Shown here piece by piece: positions 33,412-41,980 of a stretch of DNA of 64,000 nucleotides. This stretch comes from Clostridium lundense DSM 17049 (GTDB lineage: Bacteria > Bacillota > Clostridia > Clostridiales > Clostridiaceae), in assembly GCF_000619945.1 (NCBI RefSeq), contig NZ_JHVC01000001.1:496001-560000 (forward strand), in the 5' to 3' direction. Under the pieces are notes generated by a model. That model saw only the letters and a program-made list of their open reading frames with translations, had not been told where the DNA came from and did not search any database. The number at the start of each line of letters is the position of its first letter. The stretch's first letter is position 1. The position numbers and the translations under genes were made by a program.

Positions 33412-34692
33412 GTGGAAGTAGTTAGCAGTATAATACATGAAATTTCCCGTATTATTACTATTACAGTATTTATTATTTCAATGTATTATTTGTTCATTTC
33501 ATTTTTTGGTATATGGAGAAAAAAAGAGAATATAAAGGTAGAACCCAAAAAAAGTTTTGCATTAATAGTAGCAGCTCATAATGAAGAAATTGTAATAGGC
33601 AACATAGTTGATAGTTTGAACAATTTAGAATATCCTAAGGAATTGTATGATGTTTATGTTATTGCAGATAATTGTACAGATGAAACCGCAATAAAAGCAA
33701 GAGAAAAAGGTGCTATAGTTTATGAAAGAGTTAATAAAGAAAAAAGAGGAAAAGGCTATGCGCTAGAATGGATGTTCGATAAGATATTTAATATGGAAAA
33801 AAACTATGATGCTGTATCTGTATTCGATGCAGATAACTTAGTCCACAAGGATTTTTTATTAGAAATGAATAAAAAAATGTGTCAGGGATATAAGGTAGTT
33901 CAAGGTTATTTGGATAGCAAAAATCCTAACGATACTTGGATAACAGGAAGTTATTCTATATCTTTCTGGACATCAAATAGAATGTTTCAGCTATCTAGGA
34001 GTAATTTAGGTTTATCTAATCAGCTGGGTGGAACTGGATTCTCTATAGATACTAAGATATTAAAAGAAATTGGATGGGGAGCTACATGTTTAACAGAGGA
34101 TTTGGAATTCTCATGTAAATTAGTATTAAATGGATATAAGGTTGGATGGGCTCATGATGCAGTAATATATGATGAAAAACCTTTAACATTAACGCAATCT
34201 TGGTTTCAAAGAAGAAGATGGATGCAAGGTTTTGCAGATGTAGCACATAGATACTTTTTTAAGCTTATGAAAAGGGCTATAAAGAAATTTAGTTTTACGG
34301 CTTTAGATTGTGCTTTATATAGTATACAACCTATAATAATAATACTTTTTGGATTTTCTATGATTATGGGTGCCTTTAACTATGTTGTTAAAGGATACAA
34401 TATTATGACAAACTTGAGTAATTATATATATATATATTCTATGAATTTTAATATGATTACATTTGCAGGTATTTTAATTTCCATATTTCAATTTATTTAC
34501 ACACCTTTTATATTAATTTTAGAAAAAAAACTAGACTTAAAAATTTTTTGGTACTATGTTATTTATCCAATTTATGCTATAACTTGGCTTCCAATATCCA
34601 TACAAGGAATAATGCATAGAAATGACAAGGAATGGAGTCATACTATGCATACAAGAAATGTAGATATAAGTGAATTGGAAAAGGCTAATTAG
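33412..34692 (+). CDS. Membrane glycosyltransferase, family 2
   Basis: 426 residues, GTG start behind GGGGGGAG. One N-terminal membrane helix (about 11-33), then a GT-A domain with A-A-H-N-E-E, the metal-binding D-A-D-N, T-E-D-L-E and the Q-R-R-R-W-M-Q-G motif (Q-x-x-R-W) of processive polysaccharide synthases, followed by three hydrophobic segments. It resembles BcsA/HasA/PgaC-like enzymes that make and extrude beta-linked polymers; product unknown. It stands alone between two terminators. The Q-R-R-R-W motif makes a single-sugar transferase less likely. Confidence 0.85.
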   Translation: MEVVSSIIHEISRIITITVFIISMYYLFISFFGIWRKKENIKVEPKKSFALIVAAHNEEIVIGNIVDSLNNLEYPKELYDVYVIADNCTDETAIKAREKGAIVYERVNKEKRGKGYALEWMFDKIFNMEKNYDAVSVFDADNLVHKDFLLEMNKKMCQGYKVVQGYLDSKNPNDTWITGSYSISFWTSNRMFQLSRSNLGLSNQLGGTGFSIDTKILKEIGWGATCLTEDLEFSCKLVLNGYKVGWAHDAVIYDEKPLTLTQSWFQRRRWMQGFADVAHRYFFKLMKRAIKKFSFTALDCALYSIQPIIIILFGFSMIMGAFNYVVKGYNIMTNLSNYIYIYSMNFNMITFAGILISIFQFIYTPFILILEKKLDLKIFWYYVIYPIYAITWLPISIQGIMHRNDKEWSHTMHTRNVDISELEKAN

Positions 34693-34699
34693 TTATAGT

Positions 34700-34730
34700 A
34701 AAAAGAAAGATTTTTAATCTTTCTTTTTTT
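34700..34730 (+). terminator. Terminator after the glycosyltransferase gene
   Basis: AAAAGAAAGA (34701-34710) pairs with TCTTTCTTTT (34718-34727) followed by further T's. Confidence 0.85.
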
Positions 34731-34860
34731 GATAAATGGAATACAATGCCAGTATTCAATTTAATTTAAAAAATTATTTAAAAAATTTTAAATGCTAGAG
34801 AGGAAAAAAGTATCTTTTGTTGAATATATACTAATGTAATGGTTCTCTTAGGGAGGGAAA

Positions 34861-36144
34861 ATGCTGATGAATGAATATGTAGTAGGAATCGATATAGGAT
34901 CTTCAAAAGTTTGTGCTGCAGCGGGTATATTTGATAAGCACGGAAAGATTCAAATAACTGGGATTACCTCAGTTCCTTGTGATGGGGTAAAAAGAGGTAT
35001 AGTTGTTGATATAGATAATACAGCTATTGGTATTAAAAATTGTGTGGAACAATTGGAAAGAATGATTGATTCAAAAATTACAGAAGCTTATATATCAATA
35101 CCAGGAGAAATTTGTGAGCTTACATTAAATAGGGGAGTTGTAGCAGTATCATCTGAAGATAGAGAAATTAAAAAAAATGATGTAGAAAGAGTTTTAAAAG
35201 CAGCTAAAATTATTTCAATACCATCCGATAAAGAAATTATAGGAGTAATACCAGAACAATTTATAGTAGATGGTTATGATAATATAATAGACCCTATAGG
35301 AATGTGTGGGTTAAGATTGGAAGTTGATGCTCAAATAATTTTATGCCAGTCAACTATAATAAGTAACATATTTAAAGGTATAAAAAAGGCAGGAATTAAT
35401 GTAAATGGTATGGTATTTCAGCCTCTTGCCAATGCTGAGGCAGTATTGAATAAAGAGGAAATGAAAATAGGTGTTCTTCTTTTAGATATAGGAGGAGAAA
35501 CCACAAATATTACAGTATTTAATAATAACAGGCTAATTTATAGTGATATGTTACCTATAGGTGGAAACACTATAGCTAATGATATTTCTCTATGTTTAAA
35601 ATTACCTTTATCTGAAGCCGAGAAATTAAAAATAAAATATGGTAGAATTAATAATGAAGCTTCCGATGAAGATTTTAAAATAAAAATAAACGCAAACTAC
35701 GATAATGTAGTGGAAGTAGATTATAGTTTACTTATCCAGATAATAAGTGCAAGAGTTGAAGAAATTTTGTATTTAGTTAAGAAAAAACTAAATATGAGTG
35801 GATGTCTTGAACAAGTATCAGGAATAGTTGTAGTAGGAGGAGGTATAGCTTTAACAAAAGGTAGCATAGAATTATGTAAGAACATAATGGACAAGCCGGT
35901 AAGAGTAGGTATTCCTGAGTATGTAGGAGCAGCTAGCCCAATATATGCTACTGCAGTAGGAATAGTTAAAGATGTAATAGAAACAGGAAAAGTAAATTTA
36001 ACTCAAAATACAAATTCAGAAAATCATCATAAAAGAAATGATGGTAGGGCTGTATGGGAGGAAGAAGATGATGAATCTTATTCCGAAGAAAATAATAATG
36101 GTATATTATCAAAAATAAAAGGATTTTTTTCAGATTTTTTCTAA
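34861..36144 (+). CDS. ftsA: Cell division protein FtsA
   Basis: 427 residues of the actin-like FtsA family: phosphate 1 motif V-G-I-D-I-G-S-S-K-V, phosphate 2 L-L-D-I-G-G-E-T-T-N and the adenosine motif V-V-G-G-G. A long acidic linker precedes a C-terminal amphipathic helix (I-L-S-K-I-K-G-F-F-S-D-F-F) that anchors FtsZ filaments to the membrane. GGGAGGG precedes the start; ATG 34867 is an equally spaced alternative that would shorten the protein by two residues. ftsZ follows at 15 bases. Confidence 0.93.
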   Translation: MLMNEYVVGIDIGSSKVCAAAGIFDKHGKIQITGITSVPCDGVKRGIVVDIDNTAIGIKNCVEQLERMIDSKITEAYISIPGEICELTLNRGVVAVSSEDREIKKNDVERVLKAAKIISIPSDKEIIGVIPEQFIVDGYDNIIDPIGMCGLRLEVDAQIILCQSTIISNIFKGIKKAGINVNGMVFQPLANAEAVLNKEEMKIGVLLLDIGGETTNITVFNNNRLIYSDMLPIGGNTIANDISLCLKLPLSEAEKLKIKYGRINNEASDEDFKIKINANYDNVVEVDYSLLIQIISARVEEILYLVKKKLNMSGCLEQVSGIVVVGGGIALTKGSIELCKNIMDKPVRVGIPEYVGAASPIYATAVGIVKDVIETGKVNLTQNTNSENHHKRNDGRAVWEEEDDESYSEENNNGILSKIKGFFSDFF

Positions 36145-36159
36145 TAAGGAGGTATTATT

Positions 36160-37293
36160 GTGCTAGATTTTGATGTAGATGTTAAGCAATTCGCTCAGAT
36201 AAAGGTAATTGGAACTGGCGGTGGCGGAAATAACGCTTTAAATAGAATGATAACAGAGGGGTTAAAGAATGTTGAGTTTATAGCTATAAATACAGATAAA
36301 CAGGCATTGATGTTATCTCAAGCATCACAAAAGATACAAATTGGGGATAAATTAACTAAGGGTCTTGGAGCTGGAGCAAATCCAGAGATTGGACAAAAAG
36401 CAGCTGAAGAAAGTAAAGAAGAAATATCTCAGGCTATAAAAGGAGCTGATATGGTATTTATTACCGCAGGAATGGGAGGCGGTACTGGAACTGGAGCAGC
36501 ACCTGTTATAGCTCAAATAGCTAAATCTATGGGAATACTAACCGTAGGAGTAGTAACAAAGCCATTTCCATTTGAAGGAAGAAAAAGGATGCTTCATGCA
36601 GAAATGGGAGTTAAAAATTTAAAAGATAGTGTAGATACTTTAGTTACAATACCAAATGAGAGACTTTTAACTATAGTTGATAAAAAGACAACACTTATGG
36701 ATTCTTTTAAATTAGCAGATGACGTATTAAGACAAGGTGTTCAAGGTATTTCTGACTTAATTACTATACCAGGTCTTGTAAACTTGGACTTTGCTGACGT
36801 AAGAACTATTATGACAGATAGAGGTCTTGCGCATATGGGTGTAGGTAAGGGAAGTGGAGACAATAGAGCTCAAGAAGCCGCAAAACAAGCTATATCTAGT
36901 CCATTACTTGAAACTTCAATAGTTGGTGCTACTGGAGTATTATTAAATATAACTGGAGGATGCGATTTAGGACTTCTTGAAATAAACGAAGCTGCTGAAA
37001 TAGTTCAGCAAGCTGCTGATCCAGATGCAAATATTATATTTGGTGCAGTAATTGATGAAAATTTAAAAGATGAAATTAGAATAACTGTTATAGCTACTGG
37101 CTTTGAATGTGAAAAAGAAAAGAAGAGGGAAAGTGAAAACTTTAATGTTGGTAACATAGCTAATAATGCTAATAATACCAATAACCAATCTCAATCTCAA
37201 GCTAATTCAGAGGCAGCAGCAGATAATAATTTTGACAATTATAACGAAAATGATTTAGAAATACCAACTTTTTTAAGAAGACAAAGAAGATAA
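36160..37293 (+). CDS. ftsZ: Cell division protein FtsZ
   Basis: 377 residues, GTG start behind AAGGAGG. The tubulin signature G-G-G-T-G-T-G-A-A-P-V and the T7-loop region (N-L-D-F-A-D-V-R) are present. An Asn/Gln-rich flexible linker (about 325-362) leads to a conserved C-terminal tail (L-E-I-P-T-F-L-R-R) that binds FtsA and other partners. A strong terminator follows, separating it from the spoIIG operon. Confidence 0.97.
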   Translation: MLDFDVDVKQFAQIKVIGTGGGGNNALNRMITEGLKNVEFIAINTDKQALMLSQASQKIQIGDKLTKGLGAGANPEIGQKAAEESKEEISQAIKGADMVFITAGMGGGTGTGAAPVIAQIAKSMGILTVGVVTKPFPFEGRKRMLHAEMGVKNLKDSVDTLVTIPNERLLTIVDKKTTLMDSFKLADDVLRQGVQGISDLITIPGLVNLDFADVRTIMTDRGLAHMGVGKGSGDNRAQEAAKQAISSPLLETSIVGATGVLLNITGGCDLGLLEINEAAEIVQQAADPDANIIFGAVIDENLKDEIRITVIATGFECEKEKKRESENFNVGNIANNANNTNNQSQSQANSEAAADNNFDNYNENDLEIPTFLRRQRR

Positions 37294-37308
37294 TAAATAA
37301 AAGTGATG

Positions 37309-37353
37309 AAAAATCTGACCTATAAAGAAAAAGGTCAGATTTTTTTATTTTTT
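37309..37353 (+). terminator. Terminator after ftsZ
   Basis: AAAAATCTGACCT (37309-37321) pairs with AGGTCAGATTTTT (37332-37344), followed by a long T run. Confidence 0.92.
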
Positions 37354-37395
37354 TGCCATATTATAAATTATAAAAACTGGAATTCATATTAAAAA

Positions 37396-37428
37396 ATGAC
37401 AAAATTTTGAAATGGTTGGGTATATAAT
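37396..37428 (+). promoter_or_regulatory. spoIIG promoter with extended spacer (Spo0A type)
   Basis: ATGACA (37396-37401) and TATAAT (37423-37428) are separated by 21 bp. The Bacillus spoIIG promoter has an abnormally long (22-bp) spacer that RNA polymerase uses only with Spo0A~P. An A/T-rich stretch with a TTGTCA-like element on the minus strand overlaps the -35 and could be a weak 0A box. Confidence 0.6.
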
Positions 37429-37449
37429 AGTATCTAGAGGTGAGAATAT

Positions 37450-38250
37450 GTGATTGTTTACATTGATGTATTATTATTAGAAAATTTTATTGTAAATAGC
37501 TTTTTACTTTCAATTACAGCTCATACGCTAAGATGTAGGACAAATGGAATTTATACAGCTTTAGGAGGGCTATTGGGTAGTTTATTTATATTTACAATAT
37601 TAATTGATAGTCTAAGGTATTTTAATAATATTATTATAAAAATATTGATGGCATTCATTATGGTATTCATTACTTTTAGAAAAAAAAATTTATTGTTTAA
37701 TGTAAAGGCTTCAATTATTTTTATTTTATATTCTATGTTACTAGCTGGAATTTGTGTATTTATAGAATTTAATCATAATAACTCACATATGATGCAGGGA
37801 GTTATATATAATTTCTCTCATAAAAAGCTTATGCTATCAATAATGATTATATATCTAGTAATTCATAGAGTAGTATTTTTTGTAAAAGATAGAAAAGAAA
37901 TGAATACTTTCATATATGAAATAGACATTGTTTTAAAAAATTCACAAAAAGAAGTAAAAGCATTTTTAGATACAGGAAATGAATTAGTTGAGCCTGTAAC
38001 AAATTTGCCAGTTGTAATTGTAGAAAAAGATTTATTTAATGATGAGGACATTAAAGGATATGACACATTCTACATACCGTATTCTGTAATTAATGGAAAC
38101 TATGGAAAGCTAAAAGCTATAAAACCTGAGTATGTAAAAATTCACAAGGAAAATTATTTAGAAGAAAAGGATGTTTTAGTAGCCTTTTGTGAGAAGAAAT
38201 TAAGTAATAATGGGGATTATCAAGCTTTATTATCAAGAGGAATAATATAA
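37450..38250 (+). CDS. spoIIGA: Sigma-E processing peptidase SpoIIGA
   Basis: 266 residues with a GTG start six bases after GAGGTGA. The N-terminal half has about five hydrophobic helices; the C-terminal half is an aspartyl-protease-like domain with the catalytic F-L-D-T-G-N-E motif. It sits in the septal membrane and cleaves pro-sigma-E in response to forespore SpoIIR. sigE begins 15 bases downstream. It is slightly shorter than Bacillus SpoIIGA but shows no break. Confidence 0.93.
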   Translation: MIVYIDVLLLENFIVNSFLLSITAHTLRCRTNGIYTALGGLLGSLFIFTILIDSLRYFNNIIIKILMAFIMVFITFRKKNLLFNVKASIIFILYSMLLAGICVFIEFNHNNSHMMQGVIYNFSHKKLMLSIMIIYLVIHRVVFFVKDRKEMNTFIYEIDIVLKNSQKEVKAFLDTGNELVEPVTNLPVVIVEKDLFNDEDIKGYDTFYIPYSVINGNYGKLKAIKPEYVKIHKENYLEEKDVLVAFCEKKLSNNGDYQALLSRGII

Positions 38251-38265
38251 ATAGGGGGAAAGATT

Positions 38266-38973
38266 ATGCTAAAAATAAAATTGTTGCTTAATAATATTTT
38301 ATCCAAGTTAAAATTATTTGCTAGAAAGGTATATTATATAGGTGGAAATGATGCACTTCCTCCTCCATTAACAAAACAGGAAGAAGAAGATTTAGTATAT
38401 AAATTAGTATGTGGTGATGAAAGTGTTAGAGCTATATTAATAGAAAGAAATTTAAGGTTAGTTGTTTATATAGCAAGAAAGTTTGAAAATACTGGAGTAA
38501 ATGTTGAGGATTTAGTTTCTGTAGGTACAATAGGTTTAATTAAAGCAGTAAATACTTTTGATCCAGACAAGAAAATAAAGCTTGCTACTTATGCATCTAG
38601 ATGCATAGAAAATGAGATACTTATGTATTTAAGAAGAAACAGTAAAGTTAAGGCAGAAATTTCATTTTATGAGCCTTTAAATGTAGATTGGGATGGTAAT
38701 GAGCTTTTACTATCAGACATTTTAGGTACTGATAATGATGTAGTATATAATTTAATTGAAGATGAGGTAGACAAACAGCTCTTACTTATAGCTATGGATA
38801 AATTAAGTTGTAGAGAAAAGGAAATAGTTAACTTAAGATTTGGTCTAGGAGGAAAGGGAGAAAAAACGCAAAAAGAGGTAGCAGATATGCTTGGTATATC
38901 TCAATCTTACATATCTAGATTGGAAAAAAGAATTATAAAAAGATTAAAAAAAGAAATAAATAAGATGCTATAA
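38266..38973 (+). CDS. sigE: RNA polymerase sporulation sigma factor SigE (pro-form)
   Basis: 235 residues. A Leu/Lys-rich N-terminal extension of about 28 residues (L-K-I-K-L-L-L-N-N-I-L-S-K-L) is the pro-sequence removed by SpoIIGA, followed by Y-Y-I-G-G-N-D-A-L-P-P-P-L. Regions 2 and 4 are complete (N-L-R-L-V-V-Y-I-A-R-K; T-Q-K-E-V-A-D-M-L-G-I-S-Q-S-Y-I-S-R). Early mother-cell sigma factor. GGGGGAAAG precedes the ATG. Confidence 0.96.
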   Translation: MLKIKLLLNNILSKLKLFARKVYYIGGNDALPPPLTKQEEEDLVYKLVCGDESVRAILIERNLRLVVYIARKFENTGVNVEDLVSVGTIGLIKAVNTFDPDKKIKLATYASRCIENEILMYLRRNSKVKAEISFYEPLNVDWDGNELLLSDILGTDNDVVYNLIEDEVDKQLLLIAMDKLSCREKEIVNLRFGLGGKGEKTQKEVADMLGISQSYISRLEKRIIKRLKKEINKML

Positions 38974-39047
38974 AGTTTGTCTTTGTATAAAAATCGGTCT
39001 CTATGGAAATAATTAAAATGCAATTACACTGAAGGGGCTGATTACTT

Positions 39048-39821
39048 ATGATGATTAATAAAGTTGAAATTTGTGGCGTGAATACTTCTAAATTACCGGT
39101 ACTTAAAGAGAAAGAAATGAATGAATTGTTGCTTCGAATGAAGAATGGGGATGATGAATGTAGGGAAAAATTCATAAAAGGTAATTTAAGACTTGTACTA
39201 AGTGTAATACAAAGATTCAATAATAGAGGTGAAAATGTAGATGATTTATTTCAAGTTGGCTGTATTGGGTTAATAAAAGCTATTGATAATTTTGATTTAA
39301 GTCAAAATGTAAAATTTTCTACATATGCAGTACCTATGATTATAGGAGAAATTAGAAGATATTTAAGAGATAATAATTCTATAAGAGTGAGTAGATCTTT
39401 AAGAGATGTAGCTTATAGAGCATTACAAGTCAGAGATAAATTAATTGGTGAGAATAATAAGGAACCAACGGTTTCAGAAATAGCTAAGGAACTAAATGTT
39501 CCTAGGGAAGAAGTAGTATTTGCACTAGATGCAATACAAGATCCTGTATCTTTATTTGAACCAATATACCATGATGGCGGTGATGCCATATATGTAATGG
39601 ATCAAATTAGTGATAATAAGAATGTAGATGACAGTTGGTTGGAGAATATATCTATAAAAGAGGCGATGAAAAAGTTAAATAACCGAGAAAAGCTTATATT
39701 AACACTAAGGTTTTTTGATGGAAGAACTCAAATGGAGGTAGCAGATGAGATAGGTATATCTCAAGCACAAGTTTCAAGATTAGAAAAAACAGCTTTAAAG
39801 CATATGAGAAAATACGTTTGA
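39048..39821 (+). CDS. sigG: RNA polymerase sporulation sigma factor SigG
   Basis: 257 residues without a pro-sequence. The N-terminus (N-K-V-E-I-C-G-V-N-T-S-K-L-P-V-L) matches the SigG-specific region that binds SpoIIAB/Gin-type regulators. Regions 2, 3 and 4 are complete (V-D-D-L-F-Q-V-G-C-I-G-L-I-K-A-I-D-N-F-D; M-E-V-A-D-E-I-G-I-S-Q-A-Q-V-S-R-L-E). Late forespore sigma factor; it follows sigE in the conserved spoIIGA-sigE-sigG order, with its own 74-base leader. Confidence 0.96.
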   Translation: MMINKVEICGVNTSKLPVLKEKEMNELLLRMKNGDDECREKFIKGNLRLVLSVIQRFNNRGENVDDLFQVGCIGLIKAIDNFDLSQNVKFSTYAVPMIIGEIRRYLRDNNSIRVSRSLRDVAYRALQVRDKLIGENNKEPTVSEIAKELNVPREEVVFALDAIQDPVSLFEPIYHDGGDAIYVMDQISDNKNVDDSWLENISIKEAMKKLNNREKLILTLRFFDGRTQMEVADEIGISQAQVSRLEKTALKHMRKYV

Positions 39822-40243
39822 TAAAAAATTACTAAGCAATTTTTTACAGTACAGATAAGAAGAATTTTTTATTAAAATTATGAAAAATTTTAAATTACAA
39901 CATGTTGCGCGTGACCTTATAAGGATTAATGAATTGGTATTGTTATTGAGCCAGAGATAAATAATAAGTTGGCATACTAAATTTAAAATATAATCTATGT
40001 CAAGGATATTTTAAAAATGCCTATGAAATTAAAAACTGATTCCTGTATTGAATAGGAGTCAGTTTTTTAATTTATATAGATATTTGTAGTTATGGAATAA
40101 GTTTTTCTAATTTTCAGTTAGACCAAAGTAAAGATTCATTTTAAGAAAACCGTGAAAAAATTGGTGAGAATTTTTTTATTTGTTATATTAAGTTCATTAT
40201 TACATAAATATATATTATAGATGTTATAAGGGGGAGAGTATTT
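39822..40243. other. 422-base gap between sigG and the ylmC-like gene
   Basis: It contains a weak A/T hairpin directly after sigG (about 39823-39846) and a clear terminator at 40031-40070. I found no convincing open frame, tRNA or known riboswitch. GCATACTA near 39972 resembles the -10 of forespore sigma factors, but no matching -35 is evident. Confidence 0.6.
40031..40070 (+). terminator. Terminator in the sigG-ylmC gap
   Basis: AAAACTGATTCCT pairs with AGGAGTCAGTTTT over a nine-base loop, followed by TT and an A/T-rich stretch. There must therefore be a transcript coming from upstream, presumably sigG read-through. Confidence 0.85.
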
Positions 40244-40504
40244 ATGGAAATGGGGTATTTTTCAATAAATAATTTAAAAACTATGGAGATAATAGATATA
40301 AATTCAGGAGTCAAACTTGGATATATAAAGGATCTAAAAATAGATACAGATGAGTGTAAAGTTTTATCAATAATATTGCCTTCACAGAAAATGTCATGGT
40401 TTGGCAAGGATAATGACATAGAAATACCATGGGAAAAAGTTAAGAAAATAGGGTTAGATGTAATATTAGTTGATGGAAGTGAGTATGTAATGGATAAATC
40501 GTAG
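40244..40504 (+). CDS. YlmC/YmxH family sporulation protein (PRC-barrel)
   Basis: 86 residues, a single PRC-barrel unit of the YlmC/YmxH family: N-L-K-T-M-E-I-I-D-I-N-S-G-V-K-L-G-Y-I-K-D near the start and I-P-W-E-K-V-K-K-I-G near the end. In Bacillus ylmC lies in the same neighbourhood downstream of sigG, and the family is common in endospore formers; the molecular role is unknown. GGGGGAGAG precedes the start. Confidence 0.88.
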   Translation: MEMGYFSINNLKTMEIIDINSGVKLGYIKDLKIDTDECKVLSIILPSQKMSWFGKDNDIEIPWEKVKKIGLDVILVDGSEYVMDKS

Positions 40505-40583
40505 TAGAAATAATATTGAAAATGTGTATAATATAAATATATATAACATAAAAATGCTAAGGTAAGAAGGCGGGAGAGTATAT

Positions 40584-41039
40584 ATGAAATGTCCATATTG
40601 TGGATATAATGAAAGTAAGGTTGTAGATTCAAGATCAACAGAAGATGATATGTCCATTAGAAGAAGAAGGGAATGCCTTAAGTGTAGTAAAAGATATACT
40701 ACTTATGAAAAAGTTGAAAATGTGCCAATATTAGTTATAAAGAAGAATCTGAGTAGAGAGTACTTTGATAGATCAAAAATAGTAAATGGGCTTATTAAGG
40801 CGTGCCAAAAAAGACCTGTATCAAGAAGTCAAATTGAGGGTATTGCAGATGAAGTAGAAAAAACTATAAATAATGAAATGCTTACAGAAGTGAAATCTGA
40901 GTATATAGGAGAAATGATAATGGAAAATTTAAAGAAAATTGATGAGGTATCCTATGTTAGATTTGCATCAGTATACAGGCAATTTAAAGATGTAAATACC
41001 TTTATGGAGGAGATAGCTAGACTTATCTCAAATAAGTAA
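40584..41039 (+). CDS. nrdR: Transcriptional repressor NrdR
   Basis: 151 residues. An N-terminal zinc ribbon (C-P-Y-C at 3-6 and C-L-K-C at about 31-34) is followed by an ATP-cone domain (V-I-K-K-N-L-S-R-E-Y-F-D-R-S-K-I). NrdR senses (d)ATP and represses ribonucleotide reductase genes at NrdR boxes. GGCGGGAGAG precedes the start. No NrdR box target is visible within the window. Confidence 0.95.
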   Translation: MKCPYCGYNESKVVDSRSTEDDMSIRRRRECLKCSKRYTTYEKVENVPILVIKKNLSREYFDRSKIVNGLIKACQKRPVSRSQIEGIADEVEKTINNEMLTEVKSEYIGEMIMENLKKIDEVSYVRFASVYRQFKDVNTFMEEIARLISNK

Positions 41040-41050
41040 TTTTACATATA

Positions 41051-41098
41051 AAAAATAATAGCTTTATGATAAAATAATCATGAAGCTATTATTTTTTA
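41051..41098 (+). terminator. Terminator after nrdR
   Basis: AATAATAGCTT pairs with AAGCTATTATT, flanked by A and T tracts; the T run follows on the plus strand. Confidence 0.85.
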
Positions 41099-41100
41099 TA

Positions 41101-41234
41101 AACAGAATTCTAAGGAGTTTTACTCTTTAGAAGTTGTTATTCTTTAGGGGAAATTATTATCCAGGGACGTAGCTGCTCTAATACTCTCACTTTGAAGAAG
41201 ATAGGAGTATTAGAGCGGGCAGTCATCGGATAAA
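41101..41234 (+). ncRNA. Structured repeat element, copy at 41.1 kb
   Basis: It shares with 61121-61221 the 5' motif AACAGAATTCTWAGGAG, the internal motif TATCCAGRGACGTA and the 3' motif ATCGGATAAA. The 12-bp hairpin GCTCTAATACTC (41175-41186) with GAGTATTAGAGC (41205-41216) lies between, and TATCC can pair with GGATA outside it. The element is 33 bases before the response-regulator start. The stem sequences differ between copies but remain paired, which argues for an RNA structure. Function unknown. Confidence 0.6.
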
Positions 41235-41266
41235 AAATAACATAAAAAACTTGTTGGAGGGTTATT

Positions 41267-41962
41267 ATGGCAGAAGAAAAAATTTTAATTATTGACGATG
41301 AAGAACACATTAGAGAATTATTAAAATTTAATTTAGAGAGTAATGGGTATAATACTATTTGCGCAGAGGATGGAATTCAAGCTATAAAAATTGCAAAATT
41401 GGAAAGACCAGCGTTAATTTTATTGGATTTAATGTTGCCGGGTATGGATGGATATGATGTTTGCAAAGAAATAAGAAAAGATAATAATATTTCTACAACC
41501 CCTATAATAATGCTTACTGCAAAAAGTGAGGAATTAGACAAGGTTTTAGGATTGGAATTAGGTGCTGATGATTATATTACTAAGCCATTTTCTGTAAGAG
41601 AGTTGATGGCTAGGGTAAAAGCTGTGCTTAGAAGAACTTCCATTCAACTTGTAGATAGGTGTTTTAAATTCGGAAATATAATGATTGACTTTGAAAAGCA
41701 TGAAGTAGCAAAAGATAATGAAAAGATAGATTTAACCTTAAAGGAATTCGAATTATTAGAAATACTTATAAAAAATAAAGGAAGAGTTTTAACAAGAGAT
41801 TTTTTATTAGATAAAATATGGGGATATGAATATATAGGGGAAACTAGGACTGTAGATGTACACATAAGACACATTAGGAAAAAAGTTGAGGATGATGATA
41901 AGAGTCCTAAATATATAGAAACTATTCGAGGTGTAGGATATAGGTTTAATTTTATGGAGTAA
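41267..41962 (+). CDS. phoP: Two-component response regulator, OmpR/PhoB type (PhoP-like)
   Basis: 231 residues: receiver domain with acidic D-D near residues 10-11, phosphoacceptor aspartate in L-I-L-L-D-L-M-L-P-G, switch Thr in M-L-T-A-K and K-P-F; then a winged-helix DNA-binding domain (R-T-V-D-V-H-I-R-H-I-R-K-K). With the adjacent phoR-like kinase and pstSCAB-phoU it is most likely the phosphate regulator PhoP/PhoB. GGAGGG precedes the start. Confidence 0.9.
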   Translation: MAEEKILIIDDEEHIRELLKFNLESNGYNTICAEDGIQAIKIAKLERPALILLDLMLPGMDGYDVCKEIRKDNNISTTPIIMLTAKSEELDKVLGLELGADDYITKPFSVRELMARVKAVLRRTSIQLVDRCFKFGNIMIDFEKHEVAKDNEKIDLTLKEFELLEILIKNKGRVLTRDFLLDKIWGYEYIGETRTVDVHIRHIRKKVEDDDKSPKYIETIRGVGYRFNFME

Positions 41963-41980
41963 AATATGTAAGGTGATTAT

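Noticed and set aside
39960..39985. Forespore sigma promoter in the sigG-ylmC gap
   Set aside because: GCATACTA resembles a -10, but there is no matching -35 at the right distance.
40183..40638. Minus-strand open frame of 151 codons across the ylmC-like gene and nrdR
   Set aside because: It is antisense to two well-supported genes, rich in Ile/Tyr/Ser/Leu, and lacks a ribosome site.
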